Positions 24,352 to 33,338 are shown, numbered from the stretch's first letter. The stretch is DNA of 38,288 nt from an uncultured Clostridia bacterium (GCA_946629635.1 CAMOYA010000011.1:1-38288), one strand, 5' to 3'. A program made the numbers and translations. The notes: generated by a model not told the origin, from the letters alone.

Positions 24352-25275
24352 CTACTGTGTTTCCCGCAGAAACACATCCTCCAGACTCTCCCTTTCCTCC
24401 GCCATCATCATCACCGGCAGAGAGCTGGCCGCCAGCATCCGGAAAACCCTCGGCACTGCCTCTGCTGCATCTCCTGAAACACACAGCCTGGCCCCGACGA
24501 TCCCGCTTTCCTCCGCCGGAAGCTGCTCCACCGCAATCTCCGGATCCATCCGCTTCAGCGCCGCAATCACCGTCTCCTCTTTTCCGGCAATCTTCACCCG
24601 GATTCGGCACAGCCCATTTTCCGGCATTCTCCGGTCAAAGTCCCGCACCATCCTGCCTTCGTTCAGGATGATCACCCGGGAGCACAGCTGCTGCACCTCT
24701 GACAGAATGTGGCTGGAAAAAATCACGGTATGCTCCCCGGCCAGCGCCCGGATCAGCTCGCGGATTTCCACCGTCTGCTTCGGGTCCAGCCCGACCGTGG
24801 GCTCATCCAGAATCAGCACATCCGGCGATCCGCAAAGCGCCTGGGCAATGCCAGCCCGCTGGCGGTATCCCTTGCTCAGATGGCCCAGCACCCTTCCGCG
24901 AACTTCCTCCAGCCCGCACAGCGCCAGGATTTCGCTCACATGTGCGGGAATCCCCGCCCGGGCCACCTCGCGCAGCTCGCATACGAACCGAAGGTAGCTT
25001 TCCACCGTCATCTCGTCGTACAGCGGCGGCTTCTCGGGCAGATAGCCGATCTTTCGCTTGCATTCCCGGGCATGCTCCAGCATGGACAGGCCGCCGATGC
25101 GCACCTGTCCCTCGTCCGGCGGAAAGTATCCGGTCATCAGGTTCAGGGCCGTGGTCTTGCCGGCGCCGTTGCGCCCCAGCAGCCCCACGCACTCCCGTTC
25201 CCCGACCCGCAGCGATACATCCCGCAGCGCCGTTACCTGCCCGTACCGCTTTGTCACATGTTCCAGTTCGATCAT
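24352..25275 (-). CDS. ABC transporter ATP-binding protein (ABC-2 exporter)
   Basis: The 307-residue protein has Walker A GRNGAGKTT near residue 35, signature LSKGYRQR, Walker B VLILDEPTVGLD and the switch histidine in IFSSHIL. The C-terminal 90 residues form the accessory domain of GldA/NatA-like exporter ATPases. The ATG overlaps the dnaE stop in ATGA, indicating translational coupling. With the permease, GldG-like and DUF4340 genes it forms a four-part membrane system whose substrate cannot be read from sequence. Confidence 0.9.
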   Translation of the reverse strand: MIELEHVTKRYGQVTALRDVSLRVGERECVGLLGRNGAGKTTALNLMTGYFPPDEGQVRIGGLSMLEHARECKRKIGYLPEKPPLYDEMTVESYLRFVCELREVARAGIPAHVSEILALCGLEEVRGRVLGHLSKGYRQRAGIAQALCGSPDVLILDEPTVGLDPKQTVEIRELIRALAGEHTVIFSSHILSEVQQLCSRVIILNEGRMVRDFDRRMPENGLCRIRVKIAGKEETVIAALKRMDPEIAVEQLPAEESGIVGARLCVSGDAAEAVPRVFRMLAASSLPVMMMAEERESLEDVFLRETQ

Positions 25276-28200
25276 TTTAATACAACATTACTCTCCCCGA
25301 ACTCACCCTTCAGCCTCTCCAGCGTCCTGTCACTTCCGCTGCTCCACGCCGACCGCGGGCACAGCAGCGTCATCTTCTCCTCCGGAATATGCATATACAC
25401 CGGAATCTCCCCCGCGTCCAGCGCCAGCAGCGCCTGCGCCCGGTCCATGTCCTTCCGGCTCAGCCGGAGGAACAGCTTTTTCTCCGCCTTCGCCGCCAGC
25501 TGCGCATCCGTCATCGGCGGCTTCGCCTTGCCGGCGGCGGCGCCGGGCATCGCCTCGGTGCCTCCGCCGGGCTTCCATGCATCCAGCCGCGTGATCCGTT
25601 CCGCCAGCAGCTTCGGCGCTTCCTCTTCCCGCACGCTGATCTTCCCGCTGATCACCACTGCCTCGTCTTCCCGCAGCAGCCCCTGATACCGCTCAAACAC
25701 CCGGGGGAATACCAGGCTCTCCACCGATCCCGTCATGTCCTCCAGCGTCACGAAGGCCATGTAATCCCCCTTCTTTGTCGATTTTCCCTTCACTTCCGTC
25801 AGGATGCCGGCCATGTCCACATACATCCCGTCCAGCGGATGCCCCGGCTCCGGCTCCTCGTTCTCCTCCTCCAGCTTCGCCGCCGTCCAGGGCAGGGTTT
25901 TGAGCACCTCCCGGTATTCGTCCAGCGGATGCCCCGTCATGTAAACCCCTGCCGCATCCTTCTCCATCTGCAGCTTGACCTTCGGTTCGCAGTCCGGAAT
26001 CATCGGGATCCGGATCTCCGCCCCGGCCAGGGCAGGCTCATCCTCGCCCAGCATGTCGAACAGGCTCACCTGGCCGGCCACGTTCTTCTTCCGGATCGAC
26101 TGGTTTGCGTCCATCGCCATGTCATAAACGGCGAGCATCTGCGGCCGGTTCGCGCCCAGCCCGTCAAACGCGCCGGCCTTGATCAGGCTCTCCGTCACGC
26201 GCTTGTTGCACTCCATCGTATCGATCCGGCGGCAGAAGTCAAAGATATCCCGGTACGCACCTTTCGCATCCCGCTCCCGCATGATCGCCTTCGCGGCGTT
26301 CTCGCCGATGCTCTTGATCGCGCTCATGCCAAAGAGGATTGCATCCTTCCCTGCCGCATCCCGGTCCACGGCAAACTTCCACCGGCTGCGGTTCACATGC
26401 GGCGGCAGCACGGAGATTCCCCGGCCGCGGCAGTATTGGATGTATCCGGCGATCTTGCCGGTGTTGCCGTGCACGCTGTTGAGCATCGCGGCCATGAACT
26501 GCACCGGATAATACCGCTTCAGCCAGGCCGTCTGCATCGCGACCACCGCGTAAGCCGCGGCATGCGATTTGTTGAAGGCATAGCTGGCGAAGGCGATCAT
26601 CTCGTCATAGATCTCGTTGGCAATATCCGCCGGGACGCCGTTGCGCACGCACCCGGGAACGGTGATGTTGCCATCCTTGTCCTTCATCCCGTTGACGAAG
26701 ATTTCCCGCTCCTCGTCCATCACCTTGTGCTTCTTCTTTGCCATCGCCCGGCGCACCAGGTCGCTTCGGCCATAGCTGTATCCTGCCAGGTCGCGGACGA
26801 TCTGCATCACCTGCTCCTGGTACACCATACAGCCATAGGTCACGTCCAGAATCGGACGCAGCTTTTCCGTCTTGTACCGGACGCTCGACGGATCCATCTT
26901 CCCGGCGATGTATCGGGGAATCGAATCCATCGGTCCCGGCCGGTACAGGGAGATTGCGGCGATGATATCCTCAAAGCAGGTCGGCTTCATGTTCGTCAGG
27001 AAGCCGGTCATGCCCGCGCCTTCCATCTGGAACACGCCCTCCGTATCGCCCCGGGCGATCATCTCATATACGCTCGGATCATCCAGCGGGATTTCCTCCG
27101 GCGTCATCGTGACGCCCGCTTCCTTCATCATGTCCAGCGTGTCGCGGATTACCGTCAGCGTCCGCAGGCCGAGGAAGTCCATCTTCAGCAGGCCCAGCCG
27201 CTCTATCACGCCCATCGGGAACTGGGTTGTGATCACTTCGTCATTCCGCTGCAGCGGAACGAACTCCACCACCGGCTTTCCGGTGATCAGCACGCCGGCC
27301 GCATGGGTCGAGGCATGCCGCGGCATCCCCTCCAGCGTCATCGCCGTGTCGATCAGTTCCTTCACCCGGGGCTGCTCGTCATACATCTGGCGCAGCATCG
27401 GGGACAGGTTCAGCGCTTTTTCCAGCGTGATTCCCAGGTCCATCGGCACGGCCTTGGCCACCGCGTCCGTCTCCTGATAGCTCATGCCCAGCACCCGGCC
27501 CACATCGCGAACCACGCCGCGGGCAGCCATCGTGCCGAAGGTGATGATCTGGCTCACGTGATCCGCGCCGTATTTCCGCGCCACGTAGTCGATCACTTCC
27601 TGCCGCCGCTCGTAGCAGAAGTCCACGTCGATATCCGGCATCGTCACCCGTTCCGGATTCAGGAAGCGTTCAAACAGCAGCTGGTACTTCAGCGGATCCA
27701 GCATCGTGATTCCCAGCGTATAGGCCACGATGGATCCGGCGCCGCTGCCGCGCCCCGGTCCGACCATGATTCCCTGGGACTTGGCGTAATGAATGAAGTC
27801 CCATACGATCAGGAAGTAGTCCACATAGCCCATGTGCTCAATCGTCGAGAGCTCATATTCCAGCCGTTTCCAGGGCTCGTCCTCCTTCCCGGCATCCGGA
27901 TACAGCCGGGCCATTCCCTCCGCGCAGAGCCTGCGCAGCATGCTGTCCGCCGTCTCGCCCTCCGGCACCGGGTAATGCGGCAGGCGGGTCACGCCGAATT
28001 CGAAGGTCACGTTGCACCGCGCCGCAATCTCCTGCGTCCGATCCACCGCCTCCGGCACATTTTTGAACAGTTCCCGCATCTCCGCTTCGCTCTTGACGTA
28101 CAGCTCCCCGGTTTCCATCCGCATCCGCTGATCGTCCGCCAGGGTCTTGCCCGTCTGAATGCACATGAGCACTTCCTGCGCCGGTGCATCCTTCTGCTCC

Positions 28201-28820
28201 AGGTAATGGCAGTCGTTCGTCGCCACCATCGGCACGTCCATCTCCCGTGCCAGCGCAATCAGCTTCGGAAGAACGGTCTTCTCGTCCCGCAGCCGGTGAT
28301 CCATCAGCTCGATATAAAAGTGATCCTTCCCGAAGATCTCCTGCATCTCCCGCACATAGGCGTGCGCGTCCCCGTTCTGCCCGTTCAGCAGCATCTTCGG
28401 CAGATCGCCGCTCAGGCAGGCGCTCAGGCAGATCAGGCCCTCATGATGCTCCCGGATCAGGTTGTAGTCGATCCGGGGCTTGTAATAATATCCGGTCAGA
28501 AAGCCCTCGCTGATCAGGTACATCAGGTTCTGGTATCCCGTGTTGTTTTCGCAAAGCAGGATCAGATGGCTGTTCTCCCGGCCCATGGCGGATTTGTCCT
28601 TCCGGTCCCGGCAGACATAGGCCTCGCAGCCGATGATCGGCTTGATGCCCGCATCCGTCATCGCGGTATAAAAATCGATCACGCCGTAAAGCACGCCGTG
28701 ATCGGTAATGGCACAGGAGTCCATGCCAAGCTCCTTCAGCCGCTTCACCAGCGGCTGAATCCGGCACGCTCCGTCCAGCAGGCTGTATTCAGTGTGCAGA
28801 TGCAGATGGGTAAAACTCAT
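25272..28820 (-). CDS. dnaE: DNA polymerase III alpha subunit DnaE
   Basis: The 1182-residue C-family polymerase has an N-terminal PHP domain with HLHLHTEYSLLDG and AITDHGVLYG at the start; its metal-binding histidines appear kept. The catalytic palm follows, with GPGRGSGAGSIVAY near 355 and the aspartate motif PDIDVDF at about 395-401. A helix-hairpin-helix region follows, then an OB fold (about 990-1080). Order and length fit DnaE, not PolC, which has an inserted exonuclease and a different domain order. An intact PHP site may allow proofreading or metal-dependent stabilisation, as shown for some DnaE proteins. The ATG overlaps the upstream secreted-protein stop in ATGA, and the stop overlaps the ABC ATPase start the same way. 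In clostridial genomes dnaE often precedes pfkA; here an ABC exporter follows instead. Confidence 0.96.
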   Translation of the reverse strand: MSFTHLHLHTEYSLLDGACRIQPLVKRLKELGMDSCAITDHGVLYGVIDFYTAMTDAGIKPIIGCEAYVCRDRKDKSAMGRENSHLILLCENNTGYQNLMYLISEGFLTGYYYKPRIDYNLIREHHEGLICLSACLSGDLPKMLLNGQNGDAHAYVREMQEIFGKDHFYIELMDHRLRDEKTVLPKLIALAREMDVPMVATNDCHYLEQKDAPAQEVLMCIQTGKTLADDQRMRMETGELYVKSEAEMRELFKNVPEAVDRTQEIAARCNVTFEFGVTRLPHYPVPEGETADSMLRRLCAEGMARLYPDAGKEDEPWKRLEYELSTIEHMGYVDYFLIVWDFIHYAKSQGIMVGPGRGSGAGSIVAYTLGITMLDPLKYQLLFERFLNPERVTMPDIDVDFCYERRQEVIDYVARKYGADHVSQIITFGTMAARGVVRDVGRVLGMSYQETDAVAKAVPMDLGITLEKALNLSPMLRQMYDEQPRVKELIDTAMTLEGMPRHASTHAAGVLITGKPVVEFVPLQRNDEVITTQFPMGVIERLGLLKMDFLGLRTLTVIRDTLDMMKEAGVTMTPEEIPLDDPSVYEMIARGDTEGVFQMEGAGMTGFLTNMKPTCFEDIIAAISLYRPGPMDSIPRYIAGKMDPSSVRYKTEKLRPILDVTYGCMVYQEQVMQIVRDLAGYSYGRSDLVRRAMAKKKHKVMDEEREIFVNGMKDKDGNITVPGCVRNGVPADIANEIYDEMIAFASYAFNKSHAAAYAVVAMQTAWLKRYYPVQFMAAMLNSVHGNTGKIAGYIQYCRGRGISVLPPHVNRSRWKFAVDRDAAGKDAILFGMSAIKSIGENAAKAIMRERDAKGAYRDIFDFCRRIDTMECNKRVTESLIKAGAFDGLGANRPQMLAVYDMAMDANQSIRKKNVAGQVSLFDMLGEDEPALAGAEIRIPMIPDCEPKVKLQMEKDAAGVYMTGHPLDEYREVLKTLPWTAAKLEEENEEPEPGHPLDGMYVDMAGILTEVKGKSTKKGDYMAFVTLEDMTGSVESLVFPRVFERYQGLLREDEAVVISGKISVREEEAPKLLAERITRLDAWKPGGGTEAMPGAAAGKAKPPMTDAQLAAKAEKKLFLRLSRKDMDRAQALLALDAGEIPVYMHIPEEKMTLLCPRSAWSSGSDRTLERLKGEFGESNVVLK

Positions 28821-29305
28821 ACCGTTCCCGTTCCTTTAAAGCTTTCCATGATTGTCTTCGTCATGTCCGCCGCCGTCTGGTTCGCATACCAGAAGGAGAT
28901 TTCCTGAACCTTTCTCCCGTCCAGGAAAACATATCCGATGCACCGGCGGACCGGATCGTCCGTTTCAATCCGATAGACGACCATATCCGTATCCCCGATC
29001 CGGGTCACGACCACTTCCTGGCCGCTTTGGGCCAGCGCGTCGCGGATCGCGTCCAGCGTCGTACCCTGCGCATCATAGCAGAAGAAGTCCAGCTCCAGCC
29101 CCAGCTTCTCGCTCAGCCAGGCAAACTCGCTCCCGTCCGGCTCATAGGGCCCGTCATATTCCATCTCGGAAGGCACCATGATGGTGCATGCGCTGTCCGG
29201 CAGGCTGATTTCCTTCCAGCCCTCCGGCGCCCGCTCCGCCAGAGCCGTTCCGCCCAAAGCCAGCATCATCAACGCAGCAATCAAACAAATCCATCTTTTC
29301 TTCAT
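28817..29305 (-). CDS. Secreted protein of unknown function, first gene of the dnaE operon
   Basis: The 162-residue product has a clear signal peptide (MKKRWICLIAALMMLALGG, cleavage likely after TALA). The mature domain of about 138 residues begins PEGWKEISLPDSACTIMVPSEM, a pattern seen in small extracellular beta-rich domains, but I do not assign a family. There is no lipobox and no C-terminal anchor. AGGAGGTG lies 7 nt before the ATG at 29305. Its stop overlaps the dnaE start in ATGA, so it leads the operon and shares the promoter at 29330-29358. Why a secreted protein would be coupled to the replicative polymerase is not apparent. Confidence 0.8.
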   Translation of the reverse strand: MKKRWICLIAALMMLALGGTALAERAPEGWKEISLPDSACTIMVPSEMEYDGPYEPDGSEFAWLSEKLGLELDFFCYDAQGTTLDAIRDALAQSGQEVVVTRIGDTDMVVYRIETDDPVRRCIGYVFLDGRKVQEISFWYANQTAADMTKTIMESFKGTGTV

Positions 29306-29329
29306 GCCGAGGCACCTCCTGTATCTGTT

Positions 29330-29358
29330 ATTTTACTACCAATCCCCCATCTTGTCAC
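29330..29358 (-). promoter_or_regulatory. Promoter of the dnaE operon
   Basis: Minus strand GTGACA (29358-29353), 17-nt spacer, TAAAAT (29335-29330). It is 25 nt from the first start codon. Confidence 0.65.
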
Positions 29359-29435
29359 CCAATTTCACCGGAATAAGAACAATAGAAAGACCTAATTCGC
29401 GTTGTACGGACATTTTATTTTTTTGCAGAATATGG

Positions 29436-29470
29436 TAAACTGTCATCGTTCCGGTAAAACGATGTTTTTT
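29436..29470 (+). promoter_or_regulatory. Extended -10 promoter with overlapping palindrome
   Basis: TATGGTAAACT (29431-29441) is an extended -10 with no good -35. The perfect inverted repeat CATCGTT (29444-29450) and AACGATG (29458-29464) spans the expected start site and is followed by TTTTTT (29465-29470). It could be an operator or a terminator-like hairpin. This site, R3 and the ribosome site occupy the 429-nt gap between the dnaE operon and the next plus-strand gene; no protein gene is seen there. Confidence 0.45.
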
Positions 29471-29493
29471 GCCGGCCACCCATATAGAGAGAG

Positions 29494-29665
29494 GCGACCG
29501 AAGATCCATGGGCGTGAAGGCCACAGTGCGGCCTTACGGTGGAGTGATCGGATGATAATCCGTCCAAATCCGTGATTGGGGAAACGGATCACATGCACAG
29601 CTAAGCCCCGGTCGTCCCGTGCGCGGTGCGCGCGCGATTCCCTGGCCCGCAGACGCGAAATTCCC
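29494..29665 (+). repeat. Modular palindromic element R3
   Basis: R3 begins with CGACCG (29495-29500), which can pair with CGGTCG (29609-29614). Inside are an AAGGCC/GGCCTT hairpin carrying the ACAGTGC loop (29517-29535), shared with R5, and the long hairpin ATCCGT (29558-29563) with ACGGAT (29584-29589). AAGCCCCGG follows at 29603. The GC-rich tail (29619-29665) repeats GTGCGCGGTGCGC and GCGCGATTCC of R2. It lies 70 nt upstream of the ABC ATPase start and may be part of its leader. Confidence 0.78.
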
Positions 29666-29734
29666 TTGACTCAGATGTATTGGTCGCATCAAAGGGCAGG
29701 ATTTGTACGGTCGTCGAAGGAGGTAATTTCAAAC

Positions 29735-30472
29735 ATGATCGAAATCAGCCACGTAACCAAAACCTACGCGAAAAACAAGACCAAAGCCGTTGATGATCTG
29801 ACCCTGACCGTCGAAGGCGGCGAACTCTTCGGCTTCATCGGCCCCAACGGTGCCGGCAAAACCACCACCATCAAGCTCATGACCGGTATCCTCACGCCGG
29901 ATGAAGGCACCGTCACCATGGCGGGTCACCGGATGGACACGGACCGGTTGGAGGCCCAGCGCCGGATCGGCTTCGTTCCCGACGGAAACGATCTGTACGA
30001 CCGGCTGACCGGCATGGAATACCTGAACTTCATGGCCGACGTATATCAGGTCAGCGCGGCCCAGCGGAAGAATCATATCGAGAAGTATCTGGATATTTTC
30101 TCCCTCGAGGACGCGATCAACAATCAGGTTCGCTCCTACTCCAAGGGCATGAAGCAGAAGCTGGTCGTCATCGGCGCCCTGATCCACAATCCCCCGGTCT
30201 GGATTCTGGACGAGCCCCTCGGCGGTCTGGATCCCCGGGCAGCGCACCTGCTGAAGGAAGAGATGATCCGTCACTGCCGGGAGGGCAACACCGTCTTCTT
30301 CTCCACCCACGTGCTGGAGGTTGCTGAAAAGCTGTGCACCCGCATCGGCGTGATCGATCACGGCTCGCTCAAGGCCCAGGGCACGCTGGAGGAGCTGCGC
30401 TCCGGCGAAGTCGGTGCCAGCCTGGAAGAGCTGTTCCTGGAGCTGACGGGAGACGGAGGCGAGGATCAATGA
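29735..30472 (+). CDS. ABC transporter ATP-binding protein
   Basis: The 245-residue protein has Walker A GPNGAGKTT near residue 38, the YSKGMKQK signature, Walker B VWILDEPLGGLD and the H-loop in FFSTHVL. These place it with ATPases of ABC-2 type exporters. The ATG at 29735 is supported by AAGGAGG 11 nt upstream; the frame extends upstream to 29576 only through R3 and has no ribosome site there. Its stop overlaps the permease start in ATGA. The pair probably forms a complete exporter; substrate unknown. Confidence 0.92.
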   Translation: MIEISHVTKTYAKNKTKAVDDLTLTVEGGELFGFIGPNGAGKTTTIKLMTGILTPDEGTVTMAGHRMDTDRLEAQRRIGFVPDGNDLYDRLTGMEYLNFMADVYQVSAAQRKNHIEKYLDIFSLEDAINNQVRSYSKGMKQKLVVIGALIHNPPVWILDEPLGGLDPRAAHLLKEEMIRHCREGNTVFFSTHVLEVAEKLCTRIGVIDHGSLKAQGTLEELRSGEVGASLEELFLELTGDGGEDQ

Positions 30473-32133
30473 CAGGATTCCTTCCGCTGCTCAAGCTGCA
30501 GCTCATCAGCCGCTACGCGGATCTCAAGCCCCGGAACCTGAAGACCGCCATGAAGGAAAAGAAGGGCAAAACCATCGGCATGGCCTTCGCCATCCTGTTC
30601 CTGATCGTTTACCTCGGTGCGATTCTCTTCATCGTTGAGCAGAAGATGCTCGACGTGCTCGTGCCCTCCGGCATGGCGTACCTGCTGATCACCATGGCCG
30701 TTGTCCTGGCCACAGCCGGTACCCTGGTCATGGCCTTCTTCTTCATCATGAGCAGCCTCTATCTCGGCCGGGACAATACGTTCATCGCCGCCCTGCCGAT
30801 TAAGCCGCGCACGGTGCTCAGCGCCAGGCTCCTCCAGGTCTGGATTTCGGAAACGCTGATCGACGCGGTCATCCTGCTCCCGGCCTGCATTCAGTACGGT
30901 ATCCGCCTCGGCGTCGGCGCGGACTTCTACCTGCGCATGGTGCTGGTCTGGCTGCTGGTGTCCGTGCTGCCGATCTGCATCGTTACCTTCATCTCCGCGC
31001 TGCTGATCCGGCTTTCCGCCCTCTGGAAAAAGCGGGAGCTGATCATGACCGTTGGCGGGTTCATCTTCTTCGTGCTCTATATGATCCTGATGATGAACCT
31101 GGGCGCCATTACCGGCGACAGCGCCGATGGCGGGGAAATGGTCCAGCAGCTGGTGATGAACAACAGCGAGATGATCAAAAACGTATCCACCATGTTCCCG
31201 CCGGCGCAGTGGGCCGTCGAGGGCATGCTCGGTGACTGGGGACAGCTCGCCCTGTACGTGGCGGTCAGCCTGGCTGCAGCCGGCATCACCGTATGGCTGA
31301 TGGGCTATCCCTACCGGAAGCTGAGCCTCCTGCAGTCCGAAACGCCGGAATCCCGGTCCAAAAAGGGCATCAAAGCCGGTTCCTTCCAGGGATCCAGCGC
31401 CTTCAAAGCCTGCGTCAAGCGTGAGTTTCTCCAGATCATCCGCGTTCCCTCCTATGCCACGAACACGCTGCCCATCGCCTTCATGCCGCTGCTGATGGTC
31501 ATCATGATGGGCGTAATGATCGGTCGGAATATGGGCGATAACGGCGAAACCCTCCAGACGGTCTTCCAGCAGCTGAATCCCGCCCTCGTCATGGCCATCA
31601 TCGCGGCGGTCATGGCCTACATGTCCGGCATGAACCCGGCGCTGTCCACCTCCGTCACCCGTGAGGGCAAGGGCCACGGTTTCCTGATCGGCCTGCCGAT
31701 TTCTCCGCGCACCCTGATCCGGGCGAAGTTCACCGTCGGTTACGGGCTTTCCCTGATCGGCGTCATCTGTGCCGGAATCGCTCTGGCCATCATGTTCCCC
31801 GCGAGCCTGCTGCCGGTGCTGCTGGCCCTGGTGCTCTGCATGGAGTTCGCGTACATGGGCGCGATGCTGGCGCTCTCCCGGGATGTGAAAAAGCCGAAGC
31901 TGGACTGGGTCACGGAGCAGGAAGCCGTCAAACAGAACTTCGGTGTGCTGATCTCGATGCTGATTTCCTGGGCGGTGCTGGCCCTGCTGGCAATCATCAC
32001 CTATTTCATGATCGACGCGGGCTGGGGCCTCTGGCCGGTCTTCGGCGCCCTCGCCGGAATCCTCGCCATCCTCTGCTTCCTCACCCGCAAGCTCATGTAC
32101 AACAACGTTGACAAGTACTACTGCAAGGCATAA
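30469..32133 (+). CDS. Large ABC transporter permease (554 aa)
   Basis: The protein has 554 residues with about a dozen hydrophobic segments in two similar halves, separated by a soluble linker (about 285-320). The halves may reflect an internal duplication of the six-helix ABC-2 unit. Both halves contain similar loops (AALPIKPRTVLSARLLQ near residue 105 and LIGLPISPRTLIRAKFTVG near 405), which supports this. The ATG at 30469 overlaps the ATPase stop. A bidirectional terminator follows directly. It is the membrane partner of the upstream ATPase. Confidence 0.88.
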   Translation: MTGFLPLLKLQLISRYADLKPRNLKTAMKEKKGKTIGMAFAILFLIVYLGAILFIVEQKMLDVLVPSGMAYLLITMAVVLATAGTLVMAFFFIMSSLYLGRDNTFIAALPIKPRTVLSARLLQVWISETLIDAVILLPACIQYGIRLGVGADFYLRMVLVWLLVSVLPICIVTFISALLIRLSALWKKRELIMTVGGFIFFVLYMILMMNLGAITGDSADGGEMVQQLVMNNSEMIKNVSTMFPPAQWAVEGMLGDWGQLALYVAVSLAAAGITVWLMGYPYRKLSLLQSETPESRSKKGIKAGSFQGSSAFKACVKREFLQIIRVPSYATNTLPIAFMPLLMVIMMGVMIGRNMGDNGETLQTVFQQLNPALVMAIIAAVMAYMSGMNPALSTSVTREGKGHGFLIGLPISPRTLIRAKFTVGYGLSLIGVICAGIALAIMFPASLLPVLLALVLCMEFAYMGAMLALSRDVKKPKLDWVTEQEAVKQNFGVLISMLISWAVLALLAIITYFMIDAGWGLWPVFGALAGILAILCFLTRKLMYNNVDKYYCKA

Positions 32134-32178
32134 AAAAGGCGAAAGAAAAGCTCCCCGAAAGGGAGTTTTTCTTTCGCC
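32132..32178. terminator. Bidirectional terminator between the ABC permease and vanW genes
   Basis: GGCGAAAGAAAAGCTCCC (32138-32155) pairs with the following GGGAG...TTTCGCC arm (32161-32178) around CGAAA, with one bulge. Plus-strand transcripts gain TTTTTCTTT after the inner stem, and minus-strand transcripts gain TTTTTT after the full stem. Confidence 0.9.
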
Positions 32179-32180
32179 CA

Positions 32181-33338
32181 TCAATCCTTATAAATTCTGA
32201 TGGACAGCGCCCCGTCGTCATTGCTCATCGCCTCAATCCGGATCGGGAAATCATACCCATTCTCAAATCTCAGATTCAGACTTGCGTTTCCCACCGCGGC
32301 ATCGCAGTGAATCGGCAGATAGCTTGCCCCGTTTCCCCCGTGCGGCCGGCGGTAAAGAATATTGATCTTCGGCAGCTGGATCAGTACATTGTACAGCGTA
32401 CTGGACACCTGGCAGGTGCCTCCGCCGTATCCCGGCACCGTCTTTCCTTCGATCATCACCGGCGCCGGCTCATATCCCTTGCTCCGGTTATACGGCCCCA
32501 TGATCTTGTTCGCGTCGAAAAGCTCGCCGGGCTGCAGCGTCCGGGAAATGTATTCGCATCCCTTCCGGATATTGTGAATCCGGCTGATATTGCTCTCCGT
32601 CTGCACCATCTTGTAATAGCTTGTATACGCGGCGATCGGGCTGTCCTCAAACAGCACCTCATCCGTCGGTGCCACCGGAATCAGATCCGTCAGCTCCGCC
32701 GGATCAATATATCCGTAGCTGCGCATGTAGTTCACCATCGCCCAGCCTTCATAGAACTGCAGAATCGTGATGTTCGTCCCGGCCTTCAGGATCACCCAGT
32801 TGTTTCCGTCATCCCCGTCTCCCCGGGCCGGATCCATCGTCTTGCGCACATGGCACGCCGTCGCCGTCGTGGCGATATAGGCATGCTTCTGGACATTGAA
32901 GGGCGGCGTGTTTACCGGATCCAGTGCCACGATGGATTCCTTCTCCAGCCATTCCCGCTTGACATATCCGATCTTCCCGTCCTTCCGGACGATGGCCCAC
33001 TGCAGGCCCATATACAGGATATCCACCTTCGAGGTATAGCTGACGGAGCTGACCACGCGCCTGGATTCAACGCTCATCTCGCTGAATACGCTGTATCCCG
33101 CGCGCAGCGTCCCCGTAAACACCGGCTGAGAATCTTTCGAGAAATCCTTCGCCGTCGGTTCCGGGAAGACCTTGCCCGTCACCTCATAGATGCTGTCATC
33201 CTCCTCGTCCAGGCTGCGGACCTCCGCATCCTGCTCCTCGGAAACCTCGACCGCCTCTTCCGTCTCCTCCGCCGCGGCCAGGCCGATTCCGCCCAGCAGC
33301 AGGCTCAGGCACATCCATATCGCCAGCAAGCGCTTCAT
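32181..33338 (-). CDS. Secreted VanW-family protein with SH3-like repeats
   Basis: From ATG 33338 the protein has 385 residues. It opens with a signal peptide (MKRLLAIWMCLSLLLGG, cleavage near LAAA-EE) and an acidic linker. A middle part has SH3-like segments (YSVFSEMS..., WAIVRKDGKIGYVKREWL, GWAMVNYMRSYGYIDPAEL). The C-terminal VanW domain (about 240-360) has GELFDANKIMGPYNRSKGYEPAPV and YGGGTCQVSSTLYN. VanW proteins occur in some glycopeptide-resistance clusters, but most are housekeeping proteins of unknown, probably cell-wall-linked role; no van genes are nearby. AGGAGG lies 8 nt before 33338. The frame could open at an ATG at 33362, but that would place the ribosome site inside the gene. 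Confidence 0.87.
   Translation of the reverse strand: MKRLLAIWMCLSLLLGGIGLAAAEETEEAVEVSEEQDAEVRSLDEEDDSIYEVTGKVFPEPTAKDFSKDSQPVFTGTLRAGYSVFSEMSVESRRVVSSVSYTSKVDILYMGLQWAIVRKDGKIGYVKREWLEKESIVALDPVNTPPFNVQKHAYIATTATACHVRKTMDPARGDGDDGNNWVILKAGTNITILQFYEGWAMVNYMRSYGYIDPAELTDLIPVAPTDEVLFEDSPIAAYTSYYKMVQTESNISRIHNIRKGCEYISRTLQPGELFDANKIMGPYNRSKGYEPAPVMIEGKTVPGYGGGTCQVSSTLYNVLIQLPKINILYRRPHGGNGASYLPIHCDAAVGNASLNLRFENGYDFPIRIEAMSNDDGALSIRIYKD

Noticed and set aside
25389..28907. A 1172-codon open frame antisense to dnaE
   Set aside because: Same artefact of GC-rich codon use. dnaE on the other strand has all family motifs.
29336..29524. A 62-codon minus-strand frame in the gap before the ABC exporter
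   Set aside because: It overlaps the dnaE operon promoter, the start-site palindrome and part of R3, and has no ribosome site of note.
32181..33338. Glycopeptide resistance locus, because of VanW
   Set aside because: No vanH, vanA/B, vanX or vanRS-like genes are nearby; VanW-domain proteins are common in Firmicutes without resistance.
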